The notes under the pieces were generated by a model that saw only the letters and a list, made by a program, of their open reading frames with translations, searched no databases and had not been told where the DNA came from. DNA of 64,000 nucleotides from an uncultured Atopobiaceae bacterium (GTDB lineage Bacteria > Actinomycetota > Coriobacteriia > Coriobacteriales > Atopobiaceae). The stretch covers positions 1 to 64,000 of the forward strand of contig CALUHH010000007.1 of assembly GCA_944320385.1 (NCBI GenBank). The letters run 5' to 3'. A program made the translations under genes and the position numbers. Of this stretch, positions 35,061-43,811 are shown one piece after another; the first letter of the stretch is position 1, and every line of letters starts with the position of its first letter.

Positions 35061-35969
35061 TTAGAAGAATGCGTCGATCCCGGCGTCCACGTAAGCCCGG
35101 CGGAACTCCTCGAGGTCCTCCTCGTGCAGGTTGGTGAGGCCGTGGAGGCGGTAGTCTCGCCCGAGCAGGTCGTACTTGCTCTCGCCGAGGTTGTGGAAGG
35201 GGAGGAGCTGCACGCGCGTGGCGCCCACCTCGTGCAGGCGCTCGGCGAAGCGGCGGGCGTCGTCGAGCCCATCGTTGAAGCCGGGGATGACCGGCGTGCG
35301 CACGAGCACGTCCACGCCGCGCTCGATCGCGTCGCGCGTGTTGGCGAGGATGAGGTCGTTCTCCACGCCCGTGCCCTCGCGGTGCGCGACGGCGTCCCAG
35401 TGCTTCATGTCGATGTAGGCGTGGTCGAGCAGCGCGCACACGCGCTCGAAGTCGCGCGCGGGCACGTGCGCCGTGGTCTCGACGTTGGTGTCCACGCCCG
35501 CCTCGCGCAGGCGCCCCAGCAGCTCCACGCAAAAGTCCGGCCAGGTGAGCGGCTCGCCGCCGGAGAGGGTGACGCCGCCCCCGCTCTGCTGGTAGAAGGG
35601 CTCGTCCTGCAGGCACTCCTCGAAGACATCCTCCACCGTGCGCGTGCGGCCGGCCATCGTGAGCGCGCGCCCCGGGCAGCCCGCTACCGCGGCCGCCGCC
35701 TCGGTCGAGCTCGCGTCGACGGAGCGCACGTCCACGTGGCGCTTCTCGTCCGGCCCCGCGGCCTTTGCCCCGGGGCACGCCGCCAGGCACGCCCGGCAGC
35801 CCACGCAGCTCTTCTCGTTCCACTCGAGCTGCGGCGCGCGGGCTTGGCTCTCCGGGTTGGAGCACCAGTAGCACCGCAGCGGGCAGCCCTTGAGGAAGAC
35901 CACGGTGCGAATTCCCGGGCCGTCGTCGAGGCTGAACTTCTGGACGTTGAAGACGGTGGCGGACTGCAT
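35061..35969 (-). CDS. Glycyl-radical enzyme activating protein (radical SAM)
   Basis: 302 residues from the ATG giving MQSATVFNVQKFSLDDGPGIRT, with AAGGAG ahead; the frame continues 34 codons upstream into the promoter. The radical SAM cluster motif CPLRCYWC is present (Cys-x3-Cys-x2-Cys), then a ferredoxin-like insert with CVGCRACLAACPG. SGGEPL is the GGE motif. It uses S-adenosylmethionine to create the glycyl radical on its partner enzyme, encoded divergently. The insert is that of YbiY/PflC-type activases. Confidence 0.93.
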   Translation of the reverse strand: MQSATVFNVQKFSLDDGPGIRTVVFLKGCPLRCYWCSNPESQARAPQLEWNEKSCVGCRACLAACPGAKAAGPDEKRHVDVRSVDASSTEAAAAVAGCPGRALTMAGRTRTVEDVFEECLQDEPFYQQSGGGVTLSGGEPLTWPDFCVELLGRLREAGVDTNVETTAHVPARDFERVCALLDHAYIDMKHWDAVAHREGTGVENDLILANTRDAIERGVDVLVRTPVIPGFNDGLDDARRFAERLHEVGATRVQLLPFHNLGESKYDLLGRDYRLHGLTNLHEEDLEEFRRAYVDAGIDAFF

Positions 35970-36031
35970 GGCGGGCTCCTTCTGCGCGTCTGGGCGGCGA
36001 GCGGTTCTTCCGGGCAGCTCAATGGTAGTAA

Positions 36032-36093
36032 ACTTACGAACGAAAGTAAACAATCTTGCGAACGTTGACACACGTTCTTCTCGCTGCTATAAG
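36032..36093 (+). promoter_or_regulatory. Promoter and operator of the glycyl-radical enzyme operon
   Basis: A textbook promoter: TTGACA (36065-36070), 17-nt spacer, TATAAG (36088-36093). The spacer contains CTTCTCG. Just upstream is ACTTACGAACGAAAGT (from 36032) and CTTGCGAACG, matching the word before the DeoR-type gene. Repressor binding here would control both divergent directions. Confidence 0.7.
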
Positions 36094-36136
36094 TATGACA
36101 AAGCCAGAAGGCGTCCCGGGAGAAGGGGAGTTGCAG

Positions 36137-38557
36137 ATGTCCCAGACCAACAGCAGCCACTTCGGAGAGCTCACGCCGCGCATGCAGGCCTTCCGCGAGG
36201 AGATGCTCGACGAGAAGCCCTACATCGACGCCGAGCGCGCGGTGCTGGCTACCGAGGCCTATCGCGCCCACCAGAACCAGCCCAACGTCATGAAGCGCGC
36301 GCTCATGCTCGAGAAGATCCTCGACAACATGAGCATCTACATCGAGGACAAGACCCTCATCGTGGGCAACCAGGCCACCAAGAACCGCAACGCCCCGGTC
36401 TTCCCCGAGTACACGATGGAGTTCGTCCTGAACGAGCTCGACACCTTTGAGAAGCGCGACGGCGACGTCTTCTACATCACCGAGGAGACCAAGCAGCAGC
36501 TCCGCGACCTCGCGCCCTTCTGGGAGAACAACAACCTGCGCTCCCGCGGCGAGGCCCTGCTGCCCGATGAGGTCCAGGTCTACATGGAGACGGGCCTGTT
36601 TGGCATGGAGGGCAAGCTCAACGCCGGCGACGCTCACCTCGCGGTCAACTACGCCCGCGTGCTCTCGGACGGCCTCGCCGGCTACGAGAAGCGCGTCCGC
36701 GCGTGCCGCGCCGCCCTCGACCTCACCGACCCCGCCTCCATCGACAAGAACGTCTTCTACAAGGCCGTCCTCGTGGTGATCGCCGCGGTGCGCCGCTTTG
36801 CCGGGCGCTACGCCGCGCTCGCCCGCGAGATGGCGGAGGTCGAGAAGGACGAGGCGCGCGCCGCCGAGCTGCGCCAGATCGCAAAGACCTGCGACCGCGT
36901 GCCCTACGAGCCCGCCCGCTCCTTCCGCGAGGCCGTGCAGTCCGTCTGGTTCATCCAGCTCATCCTGCAGATCGAGTCCAACGGCCACAGCCTCTCCTAC
37001 GGCCGCTTCGACCAGTACATGTTCCCGTACTACCAGGCCGACATCGCCTCCGGCGCCATCACGCGCGACGAGGCGCTCGAGCTGCTCACCTGCCTCTGGA
37101 TCAAGACGCTCTCCGTCAACAAGGTGCGCAGCCAGGCGCACACCTTCTCCTCCGCCGGCAGCCCCATGTACCAGAACGTCACCATCGGCGGCCAGACCAC
37201 GGACAAGACCGACGCGGTCAACGACCTCTCGTTCCTCGTGCTGCAGTCCGTGGCGCAGACCCGCCTCACCCAGCCCAACCTCACGGTGCGCTACCACGCG
37301 GGGCTCAACAAGGAGTTCTACGACGAGTGCATCGAGGTCATGAAGCTCGGCTTTGGCATGCCCGCCCTCAACAACGACGAGGTCATCATCCCGTCGTTCA
37401 TCAAGTGGGGAGTGGCCGAGGAGGACGCCTACAACTACTCCGCCATCGGCTGCGTGGAGACCGCGGTGCCGGGCAAGTGGGGCTATCGCTGCACGGGCAT
37501 GAGCTACGTGAACTTCCCGCGCATGCTGCTCTGCGTGATGAACGACGGCGTGGACATGACCACCGGCAAGCGCTTTGCCAAGGGCTACGGCTACTTCAAG
37601 GACATGAAGAGCTACGACGAGCTCATGGAGGCATGGGACAAGACCATCCGCGAGATCACCCGCGCGAGCGTCATCGTGGAGAACGCCATCGACCTGGCCT
37701 CCGAGCGCGACGTGCCGGACATCCTCTGCTCCGCGCTCACCGACGACTGCATCGGCCGCGGCAAGACCATCAAGGAGGGCGGCGCGGTCTACGACTTCAT
37801 CTCCGGCCTGCAGGTGGGCATCGCCAACATGGCAGACTCGCTCGCCGCGATCAAGAAGCTCGTCTTTGACGAGAGGCGCATCACGCCGGCCGAGCTCTGG
37901 TCCGCGCTCGAGGACGACTTCACCTCGCCGGAGAGCCAGCGCATCCAGTCCATGCTCGTGAACGACGCGCCCAAGTACGGCAATGATGACGACTCCGTGG
38001 ACCAGCTCGTGGTCAAGGCCTACCAGTCCTACATCGACGAGATCGCCAAGTACCCCAACACGCGCCACGGCCGCGGCCCGATCGGCGGCATCCGCTACGC
38101 CGGCACCTCCTCGATCAGCGCCAACGTGGGCCAGGGCATGGGCACCATGGCCACGCCCGACGGCCGTCGCGCCCACGAGCCGCTGGCGGAGGGCTGCAGC
38201 CCGGCGCACAACGCCGACACCCACGGCCCCACCGCCGTCTTCAAGTCCGTCTCAAAGCTCCCCACCGAGAAGATCACGGGCGGCGTGCTGCTCAACCAGA
38301 AGATGGCGCCCACGATGCTGGCCTCCGAGCGCAACAAGCAGAAGCTCGAGATGCTCATCTCCACGTTCTTCGACCGCCTGCACGGCTACCACGTGCAGTA
38401 CAACATCGTGAGCCGCGAGACCCTGCTCGACGCGCAGGCCCACCCCGAGAGGCACAAGGACCTGATCGTCCGCGTGGCCGGCTACTCCGCCTTCTTCAAC
38501 GTGCTCTCCCGCGCCACCCAGGACGACATCATCGCCCGCACCGAGCAGACCCTGTAG
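36137..38557 (+). CDS. Glycyl-radical enzyme, YbiW/PflF type
   Basis: 806 residues from the ATG giving MSQTNSSHFGELTPRMQAF, with GGGGAG upstream. The active-site Cys is in SAIGCVETAVPGKWGYR and the glycyl-radical loop near the C-terminus is VRVAGYSAFF. The single Cys followed by VE separates it from true pyruvate formate-lyase, which has two adjacent Cys. The GCVE motif with KWGYRCTGMSY and the adjacent FSA-type aldolase match the E. coli ybiW/ybiY/fsaA locus, for which ring opening of 1,5-anhydroglucitol-6-phosphate has been reported. I infer that activity; glycerol dehydratase-like alternatives are less likely. Oxygen sensitive. Confidence 0.88.
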   Translation: MSQTNSSHFGELTPRMQAFREEMLDEKPYIDAERAVLATEAYRAHQNQPNVMKRALMLEKILDNMSIYIEDKTLIVGNQATKNRNAPVFPEYTMEFVLNELDTFEKRDGDVFYITEETKQQLRDLAPFWENNNLRSRGEALLPDEVQVYMETGLFGMEGKLNAGDAHLAVNYARVLSDGLAGYEKRVRACRAALDLTDPASIDKNVFYKAVLVVIAAVRRFAGRYAALAREMAEVEKDEARAAELRQIAKTCDRVPYEPARSFREAVQSVWFIQLILQIESNGHSLSYGRFDQYMFPYYQADIASGAITRDEALELLTCLWIKTLSVNKVRSQAHTFSSAGSPMYQNVTIGGQTTDKTDAVNDLSFLVLQSVAQTRLTQPNLTVRYHAGLNKEFYDECIEVMKLGFGMPALNNDEVIIPSFIKWGVAEEDAYNYSAIGCVETAVPGKWGYRCTGMSYVNFPRMLLCVMNDGVDMTTGKRFAKGYGYFKDMKSYDELMEAWDKTIREITRASVIVENAIDLASERDVPDILCSALTDDCIGRGKTIKEGGAVYDFISGLQVGIANMADSLAAIKKLVFDERRITPAELWSALEDDFTSPESQRIQSMLVNDAPKYGNDDDSVDQLVVKAYQSYIDEIAKYPNTRHGRGPIGGIRYAGTSSISANVGQGMGTMATPDGRRAHEPLAEGCSPAHNADTHGPTAVFKSVSKLPTEKITGGVLLNQKMAPTMLASERNKQKLEMLISTFFDRLHGYHVQYNIVSRETLLDAQAHPERHKDLIVRVAGYSAFFNVLSRATQDDIIARTEQTL

Positions 38558-38588
38558 GATACGAAGGGACAGTCCCTTTGTCTCATCC
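38558..38588. repeat. GGGACAGTCCC dyad
   Basis: GGATACGAAGGGAC-AGTCCCTTTGTCTCATCC begins at the base after the enzyme stop codon. Same family as 15510-15540. Possible 3' stabiliser between the two co-directional genes. Confidence 0.75.
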
Positions 38589-38610
38589 GGCAAAGCGAAA
38601 GGAAGCATCC

Positions 38611-39288
38611 ATGAAGCTCATCATCGACGACGCCGACGTCAACGCCATCAAGCGCCTGGTCGAGTACTACCCGGTCGACGGCGTGACCACCAACCCCTCG
38701 ATCCTGGCCGCCTCCGGACGGGCGCCCTTCGAGGTCCTGCGCGAGATCCGCGACATCATCGGCCCCGACAGGGAGCTCCACGCGCAGGTCGTGGCTCGCG
38801 GCGCCGAGGGCATGGTCGCCGACGGACGCCGGATCGTCGCCGAGCTGGGCGAGAACACCTTCCCCAAGGTCCCGAGCGTGCCCGAGGGCTTCAAGGCCAT
38901 CCGCATGCTCGCCGCCGAGGGCATCCGCACCACGGCCACGGCCATCTACACCCCCATGCAGGCGTTTCTCGCGGCCAAGGCCGGCGCCTCCTACGCCGCG
39001 CCCTACATCAACCGCATCGACAACATGGGCTATGACGGCGTGGGCGTGGCCATGGAGATCCACGACATCTTCCGCGCCAACGGCCTGCCCTGCGAGGTCC
39101 TGGCCGCGAGCTTCAAGAACTCCCAGCAGATCCTCGAGCTCGCCCGCTACGGTGTGGGCGCCGTGACGGCCGCCTCCTCCGTGATCGAGGGCCTGGTCAA
39201 GAACGCCGCCATCGACGCCGCCGTGGACGCCTTCACGGCCGACTTCGAGGGCCTCGTCGGCCCCGGCAAGACCATGGCCGACCTGTAA
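38611..39288 (+). CDS. Fructose-6-phosphate aldolase / transaldolase-like protein
   Basis: 225 residues, the short FSA length. VDGVTTNPSIL, the Schiff-base Lys in FPKVPSVPEG (about 88), GIRTTATAIYTPMQ, YVNRID-like PYINRIDNMGYDG and LAASFKN match the FsaA/TalC family. It cleaves or forms ketose-6-phosphates and would split the 1-deoxyfructose-6-phosphate made by the preceding enzyme to glyceraldehyde-3-phosphate and hydroxyacetone. A GAAAGGAAG site precedes ATG. Confidence 0.9.
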   Translation: MKLIIDDADVNAIKRLVEYYPVDGVTTNPSILAASGRAPFEVLREIRDIIGPDRELHAQVVARGAEGMVADGRRIVAELGENTFPKVPSVPEGFKAIRMLAAEGIRTTATAIYTPMQAFLAAKAGASYAAPYINRIDNMGYDGVGVAMEIHDIFRANGLPCEVLAASFKNSQQILELARYGVGAVTAASSVIEGLVKNAAIDAAVDAFTADFEGLVGPGKTMADL

Positions 39289-39303
39289 GAGACAACACGT
39301 CAA

Positions 39304-39468
39304 GCGAGAAGAACCACAGGGCCCCCACCCTCATCGGTGGAGGCCCTGTAGCGTGCACCCCGCGCGTTCTTCTCGCTGTGCACAACCTCAACAGTAAGAG
39401 ACCGCCCCTCCGGTTTTCTAAGCGGAAGTTTCTCGAAGAGCACTTCCGCGTGAAAACCGGAGGGGCGG
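39304..39468. terminator. Nested hairpins between convergent genes
   Basis: AGCGAGAAGAAC (39304-39315) pairs with GTTCTTCTCGCT (39366-39377), enclosing a stem ACAGGGCC/GGCCCTGT. Next, CCGCCCCTCCGGTTTTC (39402-39418) pairs perfectly with 39452-39468, with CGGAAGT/ACTTCCG inside. Probably a bidirectional terminator for the aldolase and the M18 peptidase genes. Confidence 0.75.
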
Positions 39469-39493
39469 CCCCCGTTACCGATGAGTCAGCTGG

Positions 39494-40900
39494 TTACGCC
39501 AGCTTGAGGAACGCGCGGTAGCCGCGATACGCCTCGTAGACGTCGGCCTTGCTCGTGGCCTCCCACGGCGCGTGCATCGAGAGCACGGGCACGCCGCAGT
39601 CGATCACGTTCATGCCGTAGACGGCGAGGATGTAGGCGATCGTGCCGCCGCCGCCCGCGTCGACCTTGCCGAGCTCGGCGGTCTGCCAGGCGACGCCGCC
39701 CTCGTCCATGACGCGGCGGATGGTGGCGATGTACTCGGCGTCGGCGTCGTTGGAGCCGCCCTTGCCGCGCGAGCCGGTGAACTTGTTGAACGTCAGGCCG
39801 TGGCCGAGGTAGCAGGAGTTCTTGGGCTCGAAGACGCTCGCGAACGCGGGGTCAAAGCCGGCGGATACGTCGGAGGAGAGCATGTTGGAGCGCGCGAGGC
39901 AGCGGCGCAGCGCGAGAGCGCCGTGCTCGCCGGCGAGCTCGAGGACCTCGGCCATGACGTTCTCGAAGAAGTTGCTGGTCATGCCGGTGGCGCCCACGGA
40001 GCCAATCTCCTCCTTGTCCACGAGCAGGGTCACCGCGGTGCGCGCGGGAGCCTCGCACTCGAGCTGGGCGACGAGGCTCGTGTAGGCGCAGACGCGGTCG
40101 TCCTGGCCGTAGCCGAGGATCATCGAGCGGTCCAGGCCCAGGTCGCGGGCCGCGCCGGCGGGCACGACCTCGAGCTCGGCGGAGAGCAGGTCCTCCTCCT
40201 CGATGCCGAGGGCGTCGCGCAGGATGTTGAGGACGCCGGCCTTGACCGGGCTCTTCTCGGCATCCTCGTCCTTCTCGGCGTCGGCGTCCACCACGATCGG
40301 GCGGTTGCCCACCAGCACGTCGAGCATCTCGCCCTCGATGACCTCGGTGGCCTTCTTGGACATCTGCTGCGCGCCGAGGTGGGGGAGCAGGTCGGAGATG
40401 CAGAAGACGGGGTCGTCGGCCTTCTCGCCGATGACCACGTTCACGACCGAGCCGTCCTTCTTGGCCACGACGCCGTGGATGGCGAGCGGCATGGCGACCC
40501 ACTGGTACTTCTTGATGCCGCCGTAGTAGTGGGTGTCGAGCGTGACGAGCTCGTTCTTCTCGTCCACGGGGTCCTGCTTGACGTCGAGGCGCGGCGAGTC
40601 GATGTGCGCGCCGAGGATGTTGACGCCCTCGGTCAGCGGCGAGGTGCCCAGGTGCACCAGCATGAGGGTCTTGCCGCGGTTGACTGCGTAGACCTTGTCG
40701 CCGGCGGAGAGCGGCGCGCCGGACGCGATGCGCTCCTCGAGGTCCTCGTAGCCGGCGGCGCGGGCCAGCTCGACGGCCGCGGCGCAGCACTCGCGCTCGG
40801 TCTTGTTGTCGGAGATGAAGGACTTGTAGTCCTCGCAGATGCGGTTAAGGTCGGCGAGCTGATCATCGCCGTAGCCCTTCCAGGCGTTGGGACGCTCCAT
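39494..40900 (-). CDS. M18 family aspartyl aminopeptidase
   Basis: 468 residues. Zinc-site blocks are visible: GAHIDSPRLD, DKEEIGSVGATGM and the C-terminal VLSMHAPWE; YYGGIKKYQW is also typical. Cytosolic dodecameric aminopeptidase that releases N-terminal acidic or other residues in peptide turnover. Acidic insert around residues 205-218 (DADAEKDEDAEKS). Monocistronic between two non-coding gaps. Confidence 0.94.
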   Translation of the reverse strand: MERPNAWKGYGDDQLADLNRICEDYKSFISDNKTERECCAAAVELARAAGYEDLEERIASGAPLSAGDKVYAVNRGKTLMLVHLGTSPLTEGVNILGAHIDSPRLDVKQDPVDEKNELVTLDTHYYGGIKKYQWVAMPLAIHGVVAKKDGSVVNVVIGEKADDPVFCISDLLPHLGAQQMSKKATEVIEGEMLDVLVGNRPIVVDADAEKDEDAEKSPVKAGVLNILRDALGIEEEDLLSAELEVVPAGAARDLGLDRSMILGYGQDDRVCAYTSLVAQLECEAPARTAVTLLVDKEEIGSVGATGMTSNFFENVMAEVLELAGEHGALALRRCLARSNMLSSDVSAGFDPAFASVFEPKNSCYLGHGLTFNKFTGSRGKGGSNDADAEYIATIRRVMDEGGVAWQTAELGKVDAGGGGTIAYILAVYGMNVIDCGVPVLSMHAPWEATSKADVYEAYRGYRAFLKLA

Positions 40901-41200
40901 GGGGCTCCTTCCATCGTGGTTTACATAACTGACGAACGGTACAGGATTCTAGGCGAACGGCGTGTCGGGGGCCACTCATTTGTTCCGACGCCACCGAAGA
41001 ATCGCGGATGCGTCTCTGTCTCTCGTTTTGAGGGTATTTCGCGCGGGTTCCCTCGAGTATCGAATCGCTTCAGTTTTGAGTTTGCGCAGGTAGATGAATT
41101 GATACTCCTGAGGTAGTACTTGGCAAGCCCCCCTCAAACTACCCTACAAATGAGGTACCATGTCCTAACACGCGCATAAATGTATGAAGTTAAAGCAAGA
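40901..41200. other. AT-richer intergenic region
   Basis: Separates two leftward genes. It contains no gene I can support. Two partly complementary words occur (TTTTGAGGGTATTTCG near 41025 and CCTCAAACTACCCTAC near 41132), and CGCAGGTAGATGAATTG near 41086 resembles, reversed, the ACCTGCG core of the 5194 and 50034 elements. It presumably carries the peptidase promoter at its left end. Confidence 0.5.
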
Positions 41201-42073
41201 CTAATTGCCTGTCGACGAGGACGAGCTGGAGTCAGCGCCCGCACCCGTTCCGTCGGTCGCGCTTTCATCCGTTGTTTCCCCTGAGTCGGTCTCGGTGCCC
41301 GTGCTGGGGTCATTTCCGGAATCCGGAGCCGGGCCCGGGTCCGTGGAGTCCCCCATCTGGCTGTCGCCGATGGCCGGCGTATCACCGGAGGGGGTGTCCG
41401 TGCTCGTCTGGTCGTTGCCGGTGTCGGTTGTGCCGGGGTCGCCCTCAGGTTCGGACGGCTTCTCTGTGGGCTCGGTCGGCTGTTCGGGCTGCTCGGGGAC
41501 CTCTTCCTCGGGGTCGGGACCCTCCTGCCTCTGTTCCTCGGCCGCGTTCGGCGTGCTGGGCGCAAGGCTCGGCCCTATGCCCTCGCCGCGCGTGGCGAGG
41601 CTTACCGCCAGCGCGTAAACCAGCACCGCCGCTACGGCGGCGAGCGCGGCGAACACGGCTACGCGCCGTGCCAGGCGCGCCCGCTCGCGTCCGCGCGCCG
41701 CCTCGGAGAGCTCGGGCGGGGCGACGGGGGTGCCGGATGCCGCGACGGGGGTGCCGGATGCCGCGTCGCGCGCCGTCTGGTCAGCGGGGGAGGGCGCGGG
41801 CATGACCCGGGTCTTCTCTGCGGGAGTCGCCCGGGTGGCCACGTCCGGGGCGATTGAGCGAATCTTCTCGGCGGAGGCGGAGAGGATGTTGCGATAGACC
41901 TGCGCGGCAACGCTCGACGCAACGGCGCCGATGACCGCGCCGATGATCGACCCCGCGATGCCGATCTGTGCCGACAGCGCAAAGGACGTGGCGGCGGCAA
42001 GCCCCGTTGCAACGATTTGAGAGACGGAGAAGTCGCCCAGGAGGCCTCTCGAGCGCGTGTTCCTCTCGTCCAT
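41201..42073 (-). CDS. Membrane protein with long Pro/Thr/Ser/Glu tail
   Basis: 290 residues from the ATG giving MDERNTRSRG, with GGAGGGAG upstream. Hydrophobic region at about 18-60, a middle basic segment, a second transmembrane helix (about 136-158) and then some 120 residues rich in Pro, Thr, Ser, Glu, Asp and Gly, probably outside the cell. A 21-nt tandem duplication gives GTPVAASGTPVA. Family not recognised. Confidence 0.7.
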   Translation of the reverse strand: MDERNTRSRGLLGDFSVSQIVATGLAAATSFALSAQIGIAGSIIGAVIGAVASSVAAQVYRNILSASAEKIRSIAPDVATRATPAEKTRVMPAPSPADQTARDAASGTPVAASGTPVAPPELSEAARGRERARLARRVAVFAALAAVAAVLVYALAVSLATRGEGIGPSLAPSTPNAAEEQRQEGPDPEEEVPEQPEQPTEPTEKPSEPEGDPGTTDTGNDQTSTDTPSGDTPAIGDSQMGDSTDPGPAPDSGNDPSTGTETDSGETTDESATDGTGAGADSSSSSSTGN

Positions 42074-42283
42074 GCATCTCCCTCCAGAACCTGACAAAGT
42101 ACCCTGGTACCATTGTCATCATGTACCCATCGCGGCGCCGCAATGGTCCGGCACACAAAGACCTTGCAGTCCGCTGTCCCAAAATATGTCTATGAGACCG
42201 ATTTCCCACCCGTGGCGCGCCGAGGCGCGGTATCATTTATCCGTACGGTCCTTCCGGGTTTACCAACACGTATGGAGGTCAAC

Positions 42284-43156
42284 ATGCTCGTCAACGCTAC
42301 TGCCATGCTCCAGGCCGCGGCCAAGGGCCACTACGCCGTGGGCGCCTTCAACACCAACAACCTCGAGTGGGCGTCCTCGATCCTGGACGCCGCCGAGGAG
42401 CTGCAGTCCCCGGTCATCATCCAGTGCACGAGCGGCGCCGCCAAGTGGCAGATCAGCTACAAGGTCGTGGCTGACATCGTGAAGCAGCTCGTCGAGGACA
42501 AGAACATCACCGTGCCGGTGGCCCTGCACCTCGACCACGGCACCTACGAGGACGTCTTCAAGTGCATCGAGGCCGGCTTCACCTCCGTCATGTACGACGG
42601 CTCCCACGAGGAGACCTTCGACCTCAACCTCAAGCGCACCGAGGAGGTCGTCAAGGCCGCCCACGCCAAGGGCATCTCCGTCGAGGCCGAGGTCGGCGGC
42701 ATCGGTGGCGTCGAGGACGGCGTCGCCTCCAACGGCGAGCTCGCCGACCCGCAGCAGTGCAAGGCCATCGCCGACCTGGGCGTCGACTTCCTCGCCTGCG
42801 GCATCGGCAACATCCACGGCATCTACCCCGAGAACTGGGCCGGCCTTTCCTTCGAGCGCCTGGGCGAGATCAAGGCCCTGACCGGCGACCTGCCGCTCGT
42901 CCTCCACGGCGGCACCGGCATCCCCGTCGACCAGATCCAGAAGGCCATCTCGCTGGGCATCTCCAAGATCAACGTCAACACCGACCTCCAGGTCGTCTTC
43001 GCCGAGGCCACCCGCGCCTACATCGAGGCCGGCAAGGACCAGCAGGGCAAGGGCTACGACCCGCGCAAGCTCCTCAAGCCGGGCCGCGACGCCATCGTCG
43101 ACCGCACCAAGGAGCTCATCGTCGAGTTTGGCTCCCAGGGCAAGGGCTGGGCGTAA
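42284..43156 (+). CDS. fba: Class II fructose-bisphosphate aldolase
   Basis: 290 residues from ATG 42284 (TGGAGGTC site). YAVGAFNTNNLEW at the start, zinc ligands in VALHLDHGTYEDV, EAEVGGIGG, HGGTGIP and KINVNTDLQ are the class II aldolase blocks. It cleaves fructose-1,6-bisphosphate in glycolysis. The related tagatose-bisphosphate aldolase is an alternative, but the stand-alone location favours glycolysis. Confidence 0.9.
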   Translation: MLVNATAMLQAAAKGHYAVGAFNTNNLEWASSILDAAEELQSPVIIQCTSGAAKWQISYKVVADIVKQLVEDKNITVPVALHLDHGTYEDVFKCIEAGFTSVMYDGSHEETFDLNLKRTEEVVKAAHAKGISVEAEVGGIGGVEDGVASNGELADPQQCKAIADLGVDFLACGIGNIHGIYPENWAGLSFERLGEIKALTGDLPLVLHGGTGIPVDQIQKAISLGISKINVNTDLQVVFAEATRAYIEAGKDQQGKGYDPRKLLKPGRDAIVDRTKELIVEFGSQGKGWA

Positions 43157-43198
43157 GTCCGGCGAGAAGGACGCGCCTGCCGTAGAGGCAACGCAAAC

Positions 43199-43227
43199 GC
43201 CCGGCTCCGCGTGCTGCGGGGCCGGGC
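43199..43227 (+). terminator. Terminator after the aldolase gene
   Basis: GCCCGGCTCCGC (43199-43210) pairs with GCGGGGCCGGGC (43216-43227), one mismatch, followed by GCTCTTTG. CGAGAAGGACGC and GTCCTTCTCG (about 43164 and 43271) flank the region in inverted orientation. Confidence 0.7.
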
Positions 43228-43286
43228 GCTCTTTGTGCCGCGGCGTGTCGGACGGGTTCGCGGCCGCGCCGTCCTTCTCGTCTGCG

Positions 43287-43727
43287 CTAGATCGGCTTTG
43301 CCGTGCAGGGACCGGCGTCGTCCGGGCGGATGAGATCCGCGAGCGTCTTGGAGTCGAGGTAGCCCGCCGTCACGCGGCCAAGGTCGCGCCAGACGTCGAC
43401 GGTGGTGCAGCTGTCGCGGTTGGGGCAGAGCTCGTCGCTTCTGCAGTCGAGGCAGCTCACGGGCGCGAGCGACCCCTCCGCGGCGCGCAACAGCTCGCCG
43501 AGGGTGTAGTCCTCGGGCGCGCGCGTGAGCTTGTAGCCGCCGCCCTTGCCGCGCTGGCTCTCGACGTAGCCGGCCTTGTGCATGAGGGAGATGACCTGCT
43601 CGAGGTACTTGCGCGAGATGTTCTGGCGGCGCGAGACGTCGCCGAGCGAGACCCAGCCGTCGTGCGCGGCGAGGTCGGCCATCGCGCGCAGCGCGTACAT
43701 CCCCTTGGTCGAGAACATCCCTGCCAT
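43287..43727 (-). CDS. Rrf2-family regulator (IscR/SufR-like)
   Basis: 146 residues. MFSTKGMYALRAMADLA and the wHTH around VSRRQNISRKYLEQVISLMHKAGYVESQRGKGGGYKL are Rrf2 hallmarks. Three or more cysteines in CLDCRSDELCPNRDSC suit an Fe-S cluster. I infer that it senses cluster status and represses the suf operon, which is upstream in the same direction. Separated from sufU by a paired dyad, so it may be expressed at a different level. Confidence 0.9.
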   Translation of the reverse strand: MAGMFSTKGMYALRAMADLAAHDGWVSLGDVSRRQNISRKYLEQVISLMHKAGYVESQRGKGGGYKLTRAPEDYTLGELLRAAEGSLAPVSCLDCRSDELCPNRDSCTTVDVWRDLGRVTAGYLDSKTLADLIRPDDAGPCTAKPI

Positions 43728-43738
43728 CTTGTCTCCCC

Positions 43739-43811
43739 TCTGTTAATTGGGGACAGTCCCCAATTAACAGAAATCATTTATGTAAATTGGGGACTGTCCC
43801 CAATTTACAGA
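43739..43811. repeat. Paired TTGGGGACAGTCCCCAA dyads
   Basis: TCTGTTAATTGGGGACAG..AACAGAAATCATTTATGTA..CTGTCCCCAATTTACAGA, the same plan as 31910. It fills the gap between the regulator and sufU; the right end includes the sufU stop region. Confidence 0.85.

Noticed and set aside
36137..38557. Pyruvate formate-lyase proper
   Set aside because: The active site has a single Cys followed by Val-Glu (GCVE) instead of the two adjacent Cys of pyruvate formate-lyase.
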